From Diphasiastrum complanatum (lineage: Eukaryota > Streptophyta > Lycopodiopsida > Lycopodiales > Lycopodiaceae), in assembly GCA_029204225.1 (NCBI GenBank), contig CM055093.1, forward strand, positions 22,859,912 through 22,923,911: a DNA stretch of 64,000 nt, read 5' to 3'. This document shows, piece after piece, positions 51,119 to 62,603 of this stretch (its first letter is position 1; the number at the start of each line of letters is the position of its first letter). A program made the translations under genes and the position numbers. The notes beneath the pieces are model-generated. The model was not told where the DNA came from, made no database searches, and saw nothing but the letters and a program-made list of their open reading frames with translations.

Positions 51119-51436
51119 AAAAAGGAGTGTTAGATTTCTTATGCTCAGCCTTAAACAAATCGTTCAAGTAATGAGCATCCTGAAAACCGAAGACTGACTA
51201 CATGTTTTCAGACCTTCACATTTTTTCGTTTAATATTTTTTTGTCTTAACCATTTTTTAGGACCTTAGCAAGAAAAGCGACACAGTGGCCAAGTGGCCAG
51301 AATGCTTTAGAAACCATTCTTAAGGCACCTTTGCCTTTTTTGCCTTTTTTGCCCCTTTGCAAAAAATGCGACAAAGTGGCCAGAATGCCTTAGAAACCAT
51401 TTTAAAGCACCTTCGGATTTTTTGGTTTTTCCGTTG
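51119..51436 (+). repeat. Possible LTR start and 85-90-bp duplication
   Basis: AAAAAGGAG followed by TGTTAGATTTC at 51128 looks like a polypurine tract and LTR terminus of a plus-strand element. Within it, GCGACA(C/A)AGTGGCC…AGAATGC(T/C)TTAGAAACCATT occurs twice about 85-90 bp apart. The LTR end was not found, and a TATA-like TATATATACTAGC lies near 51890. Confidence 0.3.
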
Positions 51437-51715
51437 CCTTTAGTCTAAGGCATCTTCATCATTTTTGCTGCCTTTAGTCTAAGGCACCTTCTGTTTTTTT
51501 GCTGTCTTTAGTCTAAGGCACCTTCGGCATTTTCGTTGCCTTTAGTCTAAGGCACCTTCTGTTTTTTCGTTGTCTTTAGTCTAAGGCACCTTCGCCTTCT
51601 TCGCTGCCTTTAGTCCAAGGCACTTTTTTGCCTCTTTCACCTTCTTCGCTGTTTTAAATCTAAGGGCGGCTTCAAGATTTACATACCTTAAGTCTAAGGG
51701 CACCTTCGGGTTTTT
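51437..51715. repeat. 34-bp minisatellite
   Basis: About eight imperfect units of 34 bp, each starting CTTTAGTCTAAGGCACCTTC and followed by a T-rich half (TTTTTCG(C/T)TG). Sixth to eighth units are degenerate or longer. Confidence 0.85.
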
Positions 51716-52804
51716 CGGGTTTTTGTGGTTTTGCTACATTGGCAGACCGACGTCGCCAACTTATCATCAACCCTAAAACAGCTGGAGAAACAAATATCCT
51801 AAGGGCGGTTACCAACTTTGTACATATGCAAAACTGGAGTAAATGGCAGTTAAGGCATACAATATTTTTCTCTCGACACTTGTAAATATATATACTAGCT
51901 GAATCAAGCTATGTAAGTGTTCATTGAATTTCTGTTTCAATCAGAGTTATCTGTAGCCAGCGTTATCACGCTTAGCAAGCTGAAGTTATTACTTCAAGCG
52001 ATTGTTCTCACTGTTGATAACTGTTGCGTTTCCGTTCTTACATGCCTATGCTCAAATCTTCGAGCTTCTGCTACCGCTCACACCCACGGTTTTACGACAC
52101 AAAGATCATCACAATAGGCCACCTAGATTTAATGCTCAAAACAAAGTTTACAAATTTTCACAATAGCTTACCAATAGTTAATGCTTGCAATAAAGTTAAC
52201 AAATTGTCACAATAGCTTACTGTAAAGCACTCTTGATATTTTTCCTTTGTTATTTAGGGTGCATTCTTGGAGCAGATTGCACTCCTAATATTTTTCCTTT
52301 GTTATTTAGGATGTGTGTGTGTGTCTCAGGTTTGTGGGACCATGGTAACTCAGAATAGGATAGGGGGGCAAAAATATTAGGAATATTTTACGTCAGGTGA
52401 TGCATTTATTTTTGTGCGTTTCCAGTAAGTGAGGTCCCGTTTCTCTTTGGCTACGCCCTCGGGATCAGGAGGGCCTCACTTGCTAAAATGCCCTCAAATG
52501 AATGCATCACCTATTACATAATTAATGCTCGCAACAAAGTGGAGAGATGTCACATTAGGTTACAAGTAGTTAGTCCTAGGGCTAGGGCAGCAAAGTGAAA
52601 AAAAAAGATAAAGTTAAAGAGAACAGCACAACTATTTTTTGCTAGAGTAGTACATATTCGTGGCTTATAGTACAATAGTGGCAGATCGCAATTAGAACGA
52701 GAGAGAGAGAGAGCCTCAGAGAGGGCGCGCGCGCGCGAGGGAGGGGGAGAGAGATTAGGCTTGTAGCAGGTGCTAAAGCCAAAGACTGTGCCTGCAAGCG
52801 GGTT
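51716..52804. other. Upstream region of the 52.8 kb gene
   Basis: 51716-52600 carries no gene. The last 200 bases (52700-52770) hold GAGAGA and a (GC)n run, with purine-rich words typical of plant 5' leaders. The transcription start was not identified. Confidence 0.4.
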
Positions 52805-53058
52805 ATGAAGATGGCAAATGCACTCATAATTCCGCAAAGGCTATTGCTGAACTTCAGCCAAAGCTGCAGGCAGCTTACTTTCATTTCCTCAACGCTGCCT
52901 TCAGTCAAGTCCTATTATACAACTAGTCAGAAATCCATGTACTCTTTTATAAATCAAGAAGCATTTGATAATGCTTTGTTCCAAGCTTCGTTGGGTGGTA
53001 TCAGATGTATGAGTATAGAGGCAAGAGCTGGAAGATCCAGGGATGCCCCAAATTCCAG
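52805..53058 (+). CDS. First exon of an organelle-targeted host protein, identity unknown
   Basis: It starts at ATG (MKMANALIIPQRLLLNFSQS). The first 45 residues are rich in Ser, Arg, Thr and Leu with almost no acid (CRQLTFISSTLPSVKSYYTT), like a mitochondrial or plastid transit peptide. It then reads YSFINQEAFDNALFQASLGG and MSIEARAGRSRDAPNS. CAG-GTGTTT at 53058/53059 is a plausible donor in phase 2. Beyond it the frame enters a short (GA) repeat and looks non-coding. A GC-rich, purine-rich leader precedes it. I do not recognise the family. The later exon at 58270 is a candidate continuation, but its phase does not fit directly, so at least one exon between is missing. Confidence 0.5.
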
Positions 53059-53098
53059 GTGTTTTTCAAATCTCTTTAGATTGAAACTGAGTTTTCAG

Positions 53099-53131
<33 letters not shown>

Positions 53132-56100
53132 AGAGTTAACTTTTTGGGTGGTTTAGAATCAAGTCCGCCTAGAAAGGATTGGAGAATCAGATTCAAGGTG
53201 TAAATAATGAATCATATGTTTAGTTACAAGAAATTTGGTTGTAGATAGATCAGGCACTTGCAATACTTCAAAGTGCCGTAGTTGCAGGAACGGCTGTTTC
53301 ATAGCTTCCTGTGCTACCTAAACTTCCAACTGTCTTAACTAGCAACTTACATCAAGCAATAGGCTTTATGTAAATAGAATGTGATTGTGGGTGATATAGG
53401 TTTTCATATATTTCTATTTGTGGGCCTAAATCTATAAATAACTCATGTAAGTTTCAAAGGGGTCCAAAATGGTCTATTAGTCTTTACATACCTTAGAGGC
53501 GTTTTAGTAAGGGTAAGTAGCCAAATAGGGGATAGTTGTTTTTCCTCTTGGGGATGCGATCTTGGGACACTCCCATGCTCAGGGGTTTCAAATACCTATT
53601 TCAGAGTACTAGAAGCCGATTCCCTATCCATATAGTGACATTGGCCATAATAGTATAAGTCTTCTGCCTATCTCTCTTGCAAAATGGATTGCTTTATGTC
53701 GTTTCTCAACCTGGATGAAAGTCATCCACAATATCTTAAATGAGCATGGTAGTTGGGACTGTAGAGCATCTCGTCCTTTTTTCAATGATGTGAAGCAACT
53801 AACAAGAGTATTATTATCTTTCTTTGTCTGCCGTGGCTTTTCAATTCTCGTACTATTATGACTAAGAATATTTTCCAAAAATTTGTGTGCTCACTCATTA
53901 CATTAATGTGCTTCGCCAAAGTCCTCTATGGGTAAAGGACCAACAACCATCAACTTAGGCTATATAAGACGCTTAGGCCTATTTTTACATTACTATTCTA
54001 ATCACGTTGTTCGGGCATTTATGTATAGCCAGCAAAGTTGGCACTACATCTTTACTATTGCAACACTCTCTCTTAATGACAACTTTGTGAACTTCCCGTG
54101 CCTAAATGTGGTAAACACAGTAAATTTTTACTTAAAAATACCTCATGGAACCCATACCTGAATGGTTGGTGAAGACACCACTGTGGTGATCATGTCTCAA
54201 GAATCTTGATGCCTATCTGTGGACACAGTGCATGGCATAACACCTTCACATAGATTCCACTTAGGCCTTTCTTCAATTGACAACTTCAAGATGAAACATT
54301 GCCAATAGAAAGGGTCTAACATTCATTTTTGCTGGAAACTGTTGTATTACTGGTCATATGCAGTGATTGACATACTGCAACAAAAAGCTGTTGCATATCT
54401 TCAAGATTCAAGGATGCACATGCCACATACTTTGAATAAAAGGGCAATATCTATTTTAAATGAGGTTTGAAGCTTGTATTGAAGTGCAAGAGTTTCACAC
54501 TTCATTTTGACAGATTACAGGCCTTCATTATTCAACAAAGTTCTTTCCATAACTTTCAATGGAATTTTGGTAGAAAGACAGTTCAAATTTGAAACTTTGG
54601 TGGTGAGCATAATTCTTGTAAGAATGTTTGGGACTCTGCTGATTCGCTGTTGCATTTCTGAATTGCTTGTTGAAGACTAGAGTGAATAGCAATAGCATGT
54701 GAAGGCATTTGCAGCCTATCTTTCTTGTGTCTCAATAAAGGAAAAATGCAACAATTTTGCCTGAATGTATGTGCCTTTTGGAGAGTAAATGTGGGAGCCT
54801 GAAGAATAAACAGTTGAGAGGCATTTTGAGCCCTGTTTCAACCATGAGGATGGGTGCAAACGGACTTGCTACAAGCATGAAAAGAAAGGAGTTCTACATT
54901 ACGAATCTAACAAGCTATCAATCACTCTGAATCACAAAGAGCTGAAGGAGATAGCACACCACTCCCCAAGTTACCACTCCATAGATTTGAGCAGTTATTT
55001 GTAGGTAGGGTGGTTGAATTATGTAGACCTAGGAATCCTATAAAGAGGCTTCAAATTTGAGATAGCAAATCATCATGTTGTTGCTCCTGCTTGGAGCTAC
55101 TACAAGGTATGTGATTATGTGTTATGCTTTCTGCTGTGCATTATAGTTAGACATATTTTTGAAAGTTCCTTCCATAATTATAGGTTGCATCGAACCGTGG
55201 TTCGAACCTCGAACCACAGTTCGAACCATTCGGAGCCGGTTCGAACCAGATTTAAAAAAAAAAAAACCCCAAAAAGCCAAAAAAAATGTTTTGGATTTTT
55301 ATTTTTTTATTTTTTTTTCGGTTCAAACCGTTTTTTGATTCAAACCTGGCTTGACGGTTTGAACTGAAAAGAATCGGCCGGTTCAAATCGGGGTGTAACC
55401 TTGTAATCCATATTGCATGACCATATTACTTGTAAATGTTTCCTAAAAAATGATAACTGACAAACCCTTTCCAGCTTATGATCCTTTTTCAGTCATAAAG
55501 TATCCCTTCTCAACTTTTGTACTCAGACTTAATGAGAGTTTGACAATGCTATTGTCAAAGAGACATGGTTCTACATACCATGCACTTCTTGATTTGTCTA
55601 TTCACTTCAAATCTTTTTATCTTTGATGGGAGGTATTGTCTATGTTTTTGTTAATTTTTTTCCTTGGATGTACCTTTATGAGGCTGAACCCTTTATGGGG
55701 CTGATTGAAATCCAACCCCTGAGCTCAAGGAGAGGAGGGAGACCTTCAACCATAGCCTCCTAGTGGGAGACAGTGTTCTATTGTTACAATGGAGGCAATT
55801 AACCCCTTCTTTTTTTGTTGTAAAGTTATGCTTTGAAAGAATGTGCTACAAAGAAGTGAAGCTTTTTTCACAGTTTTCCTGCAAGAGCGTTTGTCCTTGA
55901 GAATACTACGATGAAGTCTTGTAATTAAGGGAAAAATGTAAGTATTATTTTAGGTCCTACTCGGGATAAATGATGGGTTGAGGAATGCGAAGTTGATGTT
56001 GGAAAAAGAAACACTCGACATTTGCCTATATCTGGATTCATGCTACTAGTGAACATACACATCCACAAACACAGTGTCACACGCACGCATGCATGCATGC

Positions 56101-58269
56101 ACACACACACACCCATAAGGTCATTGATCAAGATAAAGATGAAGGGGCATATCGAAGAGTTTCTCAAGAATGGATTTATGCTATTTTCATAAATATGCTA
56201 GTTGAAAGTGAAAAGTGGTGATTGTATTTTGAGGGACTTTACTAGTCATTCTTGTCTCTCTTGTTTAGCTAAGAATACTTGCTTAGAGCACAAGCATATT
56301 TATGTTTTGCTTCATAGTTCCACGTTCAATGTTTAGATAATGATAACCATCATTTCTTGACCATTTTAAGGAGAATTTTCTTGTTCAGATGAGGTTTATG
56401 AATTTTGATGCATGCGTTGAAGTTAGAGAAGAAATTTTATCTTGTAAGACACACATGAAGTGAAGCTGATTGTTTGCAATGAGCATGCTAGAGTTTAAGT
56501 ATGACCTTTGGTTTGGCTAGTGAAGCTTCTTGCTTTTTTTTGTTCAATAGCTCTAGAATGTTTATGGACCCATCGTAAATGCTTGTCATGTGTACATGAA
56601 ATAATTGCACTTTAATTTTCTTAGATCAAGTAGTGAGCCATGCTTATCATGATTTCCTAGTTGTTGGTTCTGTAGTATTGTAGTTGTCATAAAAGTCATA
56701 GAAGATATTGTATTGGCTTCTAGCTACCCTTTGACCCATAATGTAGTGGCCATGGGCTTGACACGTACAATGCTATGTTGTATCGTATCACCAATAACAT
56801 AGGGAGTAAATGGACTTATTATTTTCTGGGTGGACAATGGAACTTATAACTTTAATACTCACATTTCTCTCTTGGTTAGTGATAAACTTGAATTATCATA
56901 GATCAGCTATTGGTTGATATAAGCTTCGTCAATGACTATGGCATTCTTAGTTGCAATTTTTGTTTTTGGGGATGGGAGGCAATTGGACCGTGCATCAGGA
57001 ACGCGCTTCAGTTTTTTTCCGACAGAGTCACACCTGACACCTACAATTATGCAGGTAATGGTTCACATTGACGTTAGTGAATGATTGCTTAGGACCCCTT
57101 TTTTTTTGCTCTCTTGAGGAAAGTTTTCAAGAAGCATATGCTATATTGTATTTTTGTGGTTCTTTACATGTTGATGATACGCATTTTTGGTCAAAGTTTG
57201 AAAAGAACATTTTTGGGTTTTCTTTTTGCCCAATGCAAACCAAAACTTCTGTTGCTTGTAGATGTTGCATACTGTCGCATGTTTTTGGTGTGTATGCTAG
57301 TTCAAAACAAGATATTTGATATTCATGTCTTTTCCATATTGCGAAGTGCTTGAAATTAATATTTTTGTGCCACAAGTGTAGCTTCAAAGAGGAAAACGAC
57401 CATCATCTCAATTCGACAAGTTTGGAAATCCTTCAAAAGAAAATGCATATATGTTTAAATCTCATGTAAGATGTTCTTTCACTTGATCTATTAAGGATTT
57501 GGACAACATTTTTGTACTTTTTGTGATTAATTGAGATTTGATTACTTATTAGTGATCACATTCATTCTTGTGCAAGGTTTCTCTATCTATTCTTTTGTAG
57601 TTCAATTTCTTGATGATGGTACATCAAACGCCAAGCTTACACATATACATTGACTTGATCTACTAGAAGTAGCTTTGGAAGAAATAGTTTATCTTAAACT
57701 TGGTTTATACTTTTTGACTTCCTCAAGCTTTTCAAGCTAATTGAATCAAGTATGCACGATGTGGTAAATTAGAGTTTTTATTGCTTCTTGCTATTTTGTA
57801 TAGGAAAGCTATACCAGAAGCTATGTCACATGCTAATGTTGATCAATGGATATCTTGCTAAACTAATGACAAAATAGGCCTTGTCTTAGTAGCAAGCATA
57901 TTCTTATGTTCATCTATGAATGGATCTAAGTATTCAAGAATTCAAGGATTAGTTGGTGACTCTTTTTGGGTTGAAAAAAATTGCTATGTACTTGTGATAG
58001 TTTTTGGAGAATTCCAAAATCTTTAAGCTAGACTTGATATTCTGTTGCCAAGTTTGTTAGCTAATGACATGATATCTTGATTTTATTTGGCAGTAATCAC
58101 CTTCTAACCATTGAATGTAACATTAGGCTTTCATTTTTTAGCTCAATGTTAACACTGCCTCAATTTTGAAAGTGCTTGTTGAACCTTGTACTTACTTACA
58201 AAGAGATGTTTAGATTGTATGCCATGGAGACTACTAATCAAATTACCTGATTTGTGTGCTGTTTTCCAG
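53059..58269. other. Long non-coding stretch, probably intronic
   Basis: No long frame or element domain. Candidates within it are a 29-base segment at 57028-57056 bordered by TTTTCCGACAG and GTAATG, in frame with the 58270 exon, a CA/CATG repeat at 56088-56114, and the GGTTCGAACC region at 55187-55400. Everything else looks like unique A/T-rich sequence, consistent with one large intron. Confidence 0.4.
55187..55400. repeat. GGTTCGAACC-rich fold-back repeat
   Basis: GGTTCGAACC-like palindromes occur at least six times on both sides of an A-rich and T-rich core. The outer parts (GGTTGCATCGAACCG, and the reverse of CGGTTCAAATCGGGGTGTAACC) are roughly inverted. The design resembles a small fold-back or MITE element. 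No target duplication was found. Confidence 0.4.
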
Positions 58270-58416
58270 CAAATGAATAGAAAGAATGATCCACTTGCAC
58301 GACCTTCTATCTCATATAAGCAATCGATTAGTGAGGAAGAAAAACAACTGAAGGTGAAAAGGAATGAGCCGGCTACACGACCTGCTAGTGCAAAAGCATC
58401 GACGCTTGTACATATG
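58270..58416 (+). CDS. Internal exon of an unknown host gene
   Basis: Bounded by TGTTTTCCAG and GTAAGC, exactly 147 bases, 49 codons, phase 0 on both sides. It encodes QMNRKNDPLARPSISYKQ, EEEKQLKVKRNEPATRPASA and KASTLVHM: a hydrophilic, charged segment without a known domain. The candidate exon at 57028-57056 would join in frame as SHLTPTIMQ-QMNRKN. It may belong to the gene beginning at 52805. The next exon was not found before the copia LTR at 58965. Confidence 0.5.
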
Positions 58417-58964
58417 GTAAGCTCCTAAATGGTCTTTTAGATGAGGTCTTGTTTATTACTAGGAGAGAAGAGGTATGCTTTTACTTAATGGACTTGCAAC
58501 AAAAGCATTTGATTGACAATTATTACCTTTATTTTTGAATAGTCTACATACTATGTATTACAATAAACTATCCACAACACTAAAGTCATTGAAGGGTGGG
58601 AGGAGGACATGGAGGGGTGGTGGGAGGTCGGATGTGGGGGGAGGCCACTCTACAACTCACGATATTTTTGGTCGATTAAGATTAGATCTCACTTCGTGTT
58701 CAATTTTGTTTAAACTAGGCACATTGGTATTTTTTAGGAACATCTTTGCTGCAACATGTTAATTTCCATTTAAAAAAGCTTCTAAAAGTTTTCAAATTTT
58801 CGTCTAAAAGGTGGTGAATTTCTATGTTCTGGAATATTTTTGACAAATAAGTTTTGAGATTCAAATTCAGAATCATTTCAAATAGATTCAATGAATCAAG
58901 ATTTGTTGGACATGTGTCGTGCATGGCATTTTTTGATTTGTGTCTTTTGCTAAGTGGGCCTAAC

Positions 58965-59911
58965 TGTTGGATTTCTATCCTCTCCATCCCTTATCTCACT
59001 ACTAATCTAGATCCATTCATGTGCTATATGTAAATATTTGTATAGTCGCGCAGTCTGCAGAAATACACTTGTTTTCTAACAATCTGCAAAAATACAAAGG
59101 AATCGGTGACAGTGTTCTATCGAGTCAGCCGACACCAACTATTCGGCCACCATCCGATTGTTCGGCCACCATTCACCGTTCGACTATTCGGCCACCAGCC
59201 GACATCGACCATTCAACTTCATCGACTAGTCGTATGTCACTATCAACTCAAGTAGTCGACTCGAACATTCGACTGCTCAACGGTACCTTCATCATGTCTG
59301 GATAGAATCTCTAACGGAACCTGACACTGTCCGAAAGCGACTGCTAACAACACGTAGTGCCTTAATCCCATTTGTAAAGTACAGACTAAGCATTCTTTTA
59401 ATTAGTCAATTGCTCCATTAGCTCAACAATTCATCTAGCATATCAATCAAAACATCCAGAGTGCGATTGTTTTGTTTTGTCTCTCTGTTATCACAGATTA
59501 TTGTTCAGGAAGAACGCAACTCTGTCTGCATTCAGACTGTATCTATTCACGACTGAATAATCGATGTTTTAGTAATCTAGGTCGTATACATCATGTTGAA
59601 TGCTTATTTCATTTATGTTTTGATTGATTCTTGCTTGCAGATAAATTGTTCGTAGATTAAATTGCTTGATGTGGTTGATAGTCTGAGTCGATAATGATGC
59701 TCTAAAATTTCGCACTATTACACTTCTGCTGTGCTAAATCTGTAAATCAATCTACTTCATGCATGGCTATGGAATCGACCGCATTGATCCAGTGACTTCG
59801 AAGCTGTGATCAAGTAGGGCGGTCTTCGATTTGTCGTAGTAGGAGTCGGCCTCAATCCGATAGACGTAATTGCATGTATCGAGGATTCTCTCCCTGTTTT
59901 GAATCCCGACA
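58965..59911 (+). mobile_element. copia 5' LTR, 947 bp
   Basis: It starts TGTTGG and ends CCCGACA (near-perfect inverted ends), and is followed at once by a primer-binding site. It contains a TCGGCCACCA-rich stretch at 59140-59200. A related LTR start lies at 15018. The element after it is truncated in gag. Confidence 0.75.
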
Positions 59912-59923
59912 TGGTATCCGAGC
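59912..59923 (+). promoter_or_regulatory. Primer-binding site
   Basis: TGGTATCCGAGC differs at one base from the TGGTATCAGAGC that pairs with initiator tRNA-Met in plant copia elements. Its position directly after the LTR end fixes that border. Confidence 0.85.
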
Positions 59924-60036
59924 GGATATAGAGCTTACATTATCAGAACGACTGTTTTGATAAAGAGTAGACACTTACTATAATTGTTTTTAGTCATATA
60001 ATATACTATCTACATACTCTCATCCTGAACTTCCAA

Positions 60037-60230
60037 ATGGAGTCGCAATCACAGTCTGCTTTAATGGTGGACAAACTTGATGGTTCGAATTACCACTTGC
60101 GGAAATTCATGATCAGAGTAGTACTGATGGCCAAGGAATTATGGGAGATTATAAAGCCCCTACCTAGGATGCACTAGCCAAGCATGCCGCAACAAAGCAA
60201 CACAAGGGAATTGGATGGTGCACAGACCAA
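60037..60230 (+). pseudogene. copia gag start, truncated
   Basis: MESQSQSALMVDKLDGSNY then FMIRVVLMAKELWEIIKPLP is the typical copia gag opening (KL-x-G-x-NY-x-x-W-K…M). A one-base shift at about 60167 ends the frame at TAG 60177. In the next frame DALAKHAATKQHKGIGWCTD continues to about 60230, where the sequence changes to the chromovirus LTR. Confidence 0.8.
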
Positions 60231-60641
60231 TCTAACCAAACCTAGATCTTATGGATCTAGCCCCCAAGCTATAGATCAATCGCTCACAAGGAATGGAGGA
60301 TTCATACCAGCAACATGTAGCTACTAGCACCACAATCAAGCATACACTAGTGAGAGCCCAATGGGTATACTTATACTCTCCAAGGTCCCTGCACCACTAG
60401 TAGTGCACTGTGACACCTCACTGGACACCTCTGCAGCCTATCTGGGCCACATCATCCAGTTTCCCTATGACTCACTGATAGACCCATAAAATCCACCATC
60501 ATGAGTTTAGGCCTCCAACCATTAATTATGACCATATGCACATGAGGGTCCCAAACCCTCATAATCATAATTAACTTACGAGTTGTAGGCTTATTGATCT
60601 CTAGCGGGACACACTATCCGAGATCAATCGTGGGCATGACA
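60231..60641 (-). mobile_element. Second chromovirus 3' LTR, left border approximate
   Basis: On the minus strand it begins TGTCATGCCCACGATTG at 60641, directly after a polypurine tract. The inner end is placed where copia gag homology stops. It lacks a clear inverted terminus there, so the border may be a deletion. Confidence 0.55.
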
Positions 60642-60654
60642 TTCCTCCCCCCTT
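60642..60654 (-). promoter_or_regulatory. Polypurine tract
   Basis: AAGGGGGGAGGAA on the minus strand, adjoining the TGTCATG terminus. Confidence 0.8.
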
Positions 60655-60669
60655 ATACAAGTTCTGACC

Positions 60670-61330
60670 TCAGAACTTAAAGGTAGGGAAGTTTATCCTT
60701 AAGCTCCCTTCTTGTTCCCAAGAATCATCATCGTCTGTGCGACCCTTCCATCGAACCAGATACTCGGTAACTATACGATTCCTCAATCGTTTAGTTCTTT
60801 TATCCAAGATCTTTTCGGGTTCAAGTTGGGACATAGCCGATGATTCATCCAACAGGCCCAATTGGTCTCCAGAACCAAGATGCTCCCCTTCACGTAGACT
60901 CCTTGATTCGGTTTACGTGAAAAACCGGATGCACTTGAGTTCCCTCCATGAAACTGGTAAGCTAAGTATCCGATCTTTTTCAAGATCTGATACGGTCTTC
61001 TATATCTAGGAGACAATTTGTAATGCTTACCGGTACGCATCACACTAGAATCCTTCGGGATTCTCAAATATACCCAATCCTTCACTTGAAAGTCTGGAGG
61101 CGATCTTTTCAGATTAGCATAATGTCGGTTCCTATCCTGGGTACATTGGACATTCTCCGTGCTATCTGTAGCATTTCCTGCATATCATGTAGGAAATCGG
61201 CTACTTTCTGAAACTTGATTGTTTGAATCTCTACCGAAATAGGTGATCTAGGTTCAAACCGTACATAAGCATGAACAGGCTATAACCGGTAGCCGAATGC
61301 TTACTATTATTCAATCTCCATCAAGGATAG
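60670..61330 (-). pseudogene. Ty3/gypsy chromovirus integrase end and chromodomain
   Basis: From 61330 downward: PVHAYVRFEPRSPISVEIQT (integrase core end), VKDWVYLRIPKD and KLSPRYRRPYQILKKIGYLA (integrase C-terminal GPY/F-like module). After a frame change comes a chromodomain with EPEKILDKRTKRLRNR, EYLVRWKGRTDDDDSWEQ and a stop at 60670. The chromodomain aromatic positions (Y-L-V-R-W-K-G…W-E) are kept; in active elements this domain reads histone marks and steers integration. Frameshifts separate the three parts. No reverse transcriptase remains. Confidence 0.85.
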
Positions 61331-62115
61331 CTAGCATTCCAAGGAGATTGCCATCAAAAGACATATGCACATAGCATCTGATTTTTTGATCACACAAGTT
61401 ACTCTCTTATAAACGGTCAAGTATAAACTAGAATCTGAACTATAATTCGTCAATCATAATTCACTGGATCCTTTTTTCCATACGTGATAATAAGAGAACC
61501 TGAATATTACTATTCTTACAAGACACATGGTTGCTCTAAAAAAGTCCTTTCCACAAGGAAAGTTTTAGACTTTTTCCAACTCATTTACGATGCCTTTATA
61601 AAAATTGTAATCTTCAAAAACGCCCTTACTTTAGCCATTGCATGCAATGTCATTCCAAAGTTAGGGTCCAATCTAGAATGCGTCTAGATTCCAATACTCT
61701 TAAGTTTTAATCTAGAGTAACTTAAGATTCACCGGAACTTTATTATGTGAAGCTCTGACTTTTGGTTACTCTCAACTATCCAACTCCATCGGAGTTTCCA
61801 AGATAGCATATCATCCTTTTCCAATCGGAAAAAGATTAAAGCCAAAAGTTTTCGTGTATTCTATGCACAAATCCCTCTTGAAATGAATCCAAGAATGACT
61901 CTTAACGGTTGTGACTTATAAGCAATACATATAATCTAGAATATCAGTAAATAATATCCTATAGTATATTCAAACAGCTCCTGACTGGGTTAGCTGTATT
62001 GGATCTAGAAAATATTTGAATGTCTAGGTGTGGGCTCAAAAATCACCACATTCAATCTGATTCTAAATCCATCCTAGGTCAATAAGCAATTCTCATTAAG
62101 AAATTACTATTACCC
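61331..62115. other. No supported gene
   Basis: Probably further decayed chromovirus or the pre-insertion site of the copia element. No motif could be read on either strand. The five bases TACCC before the LTR at 62116 would be its target duplication. Confidence 0.4.
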
Positions 62116-62573
62116 TGTAGGAAATAGCAGCCTAAGGATCCAAGATCTTAACTATTCAATCACACAAAGCATTCTCAAAAGAAAGAGAGAGATGGCTAGA
62201 AACCCTCTTGTAGAAACTCGTGGACAACCAAGGAGAATAGTCAGTATTGCTTACAAAAGTGTTTATCATACAAATGAATGGCTACATATAAGTAGTCCAA
62301 GATGGCTATCTACCTTCATGACTGTTGGTTGTCCAATAACTTGACTAATGGCTATCTAGCTACCATAAGTTACATAAAATAATTAAGTACCCCAAATAAC
62401 AAGCTAGGTACTTAATTCACATGTATAGGCCCCTAGTGGACCCACGAGTCCCTACAAGTTAGTTTCATACTAACTTGGGCCTAAAATATAAATGACCATG
62501 GTTACACAGGTCTCGACCTTTTGGGTCATAGTAACCTATGGCTTTTACATCATTTACATTTGTTATTCTAACA
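62116..62573 (-). mobile_element. copia 3' LTR, 458 bp
   Basis: On the minus strand it starts TGTTAGAATAAC at 62573, right after the polypurine tract, and ends TTTCCTACA at 62116. A TATA-like ACTTATATG lies near 62290. The right border is secure; the left is inferred from the TGT…ACA rule. Confidence 0.65.
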
Positions 62574-62581
62574 CTCTCCTT
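62574..62581 (-). promoter_or_regulatory. Polypurine tract of the copia element
   Basis: AAGGAGAG on the minus strand, directly before the LTR TGTTAG terminus and shortly after the pol stop codon. Confidence 0.8.
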
Positions 62582-62603
62582 AAATGAAAATGACATGTAT
62601 TCA

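Noticed and set aside
53624-53878. 84-codon minus-strand frame with KKDNNTLVSCFTSLKKG
   Set aside because: No start context, domain or second copy. It is within chance expectation for A/T-rich intronic DNA.
55187-55400. tRNA gene at the GGTTCGAACC words
   Set aside because: No acceptor stem, D-arm or anticodon arm could be folded around any of them.
57028-57056. Reading the 29-bp candidate exon as a pentatricopeptide piece (RVTPDTYNYA)
   Set aside because: That frame meets a stop on joining the 58270 exon and is too short to prove a repeat. The alternative frame joins cleanly.
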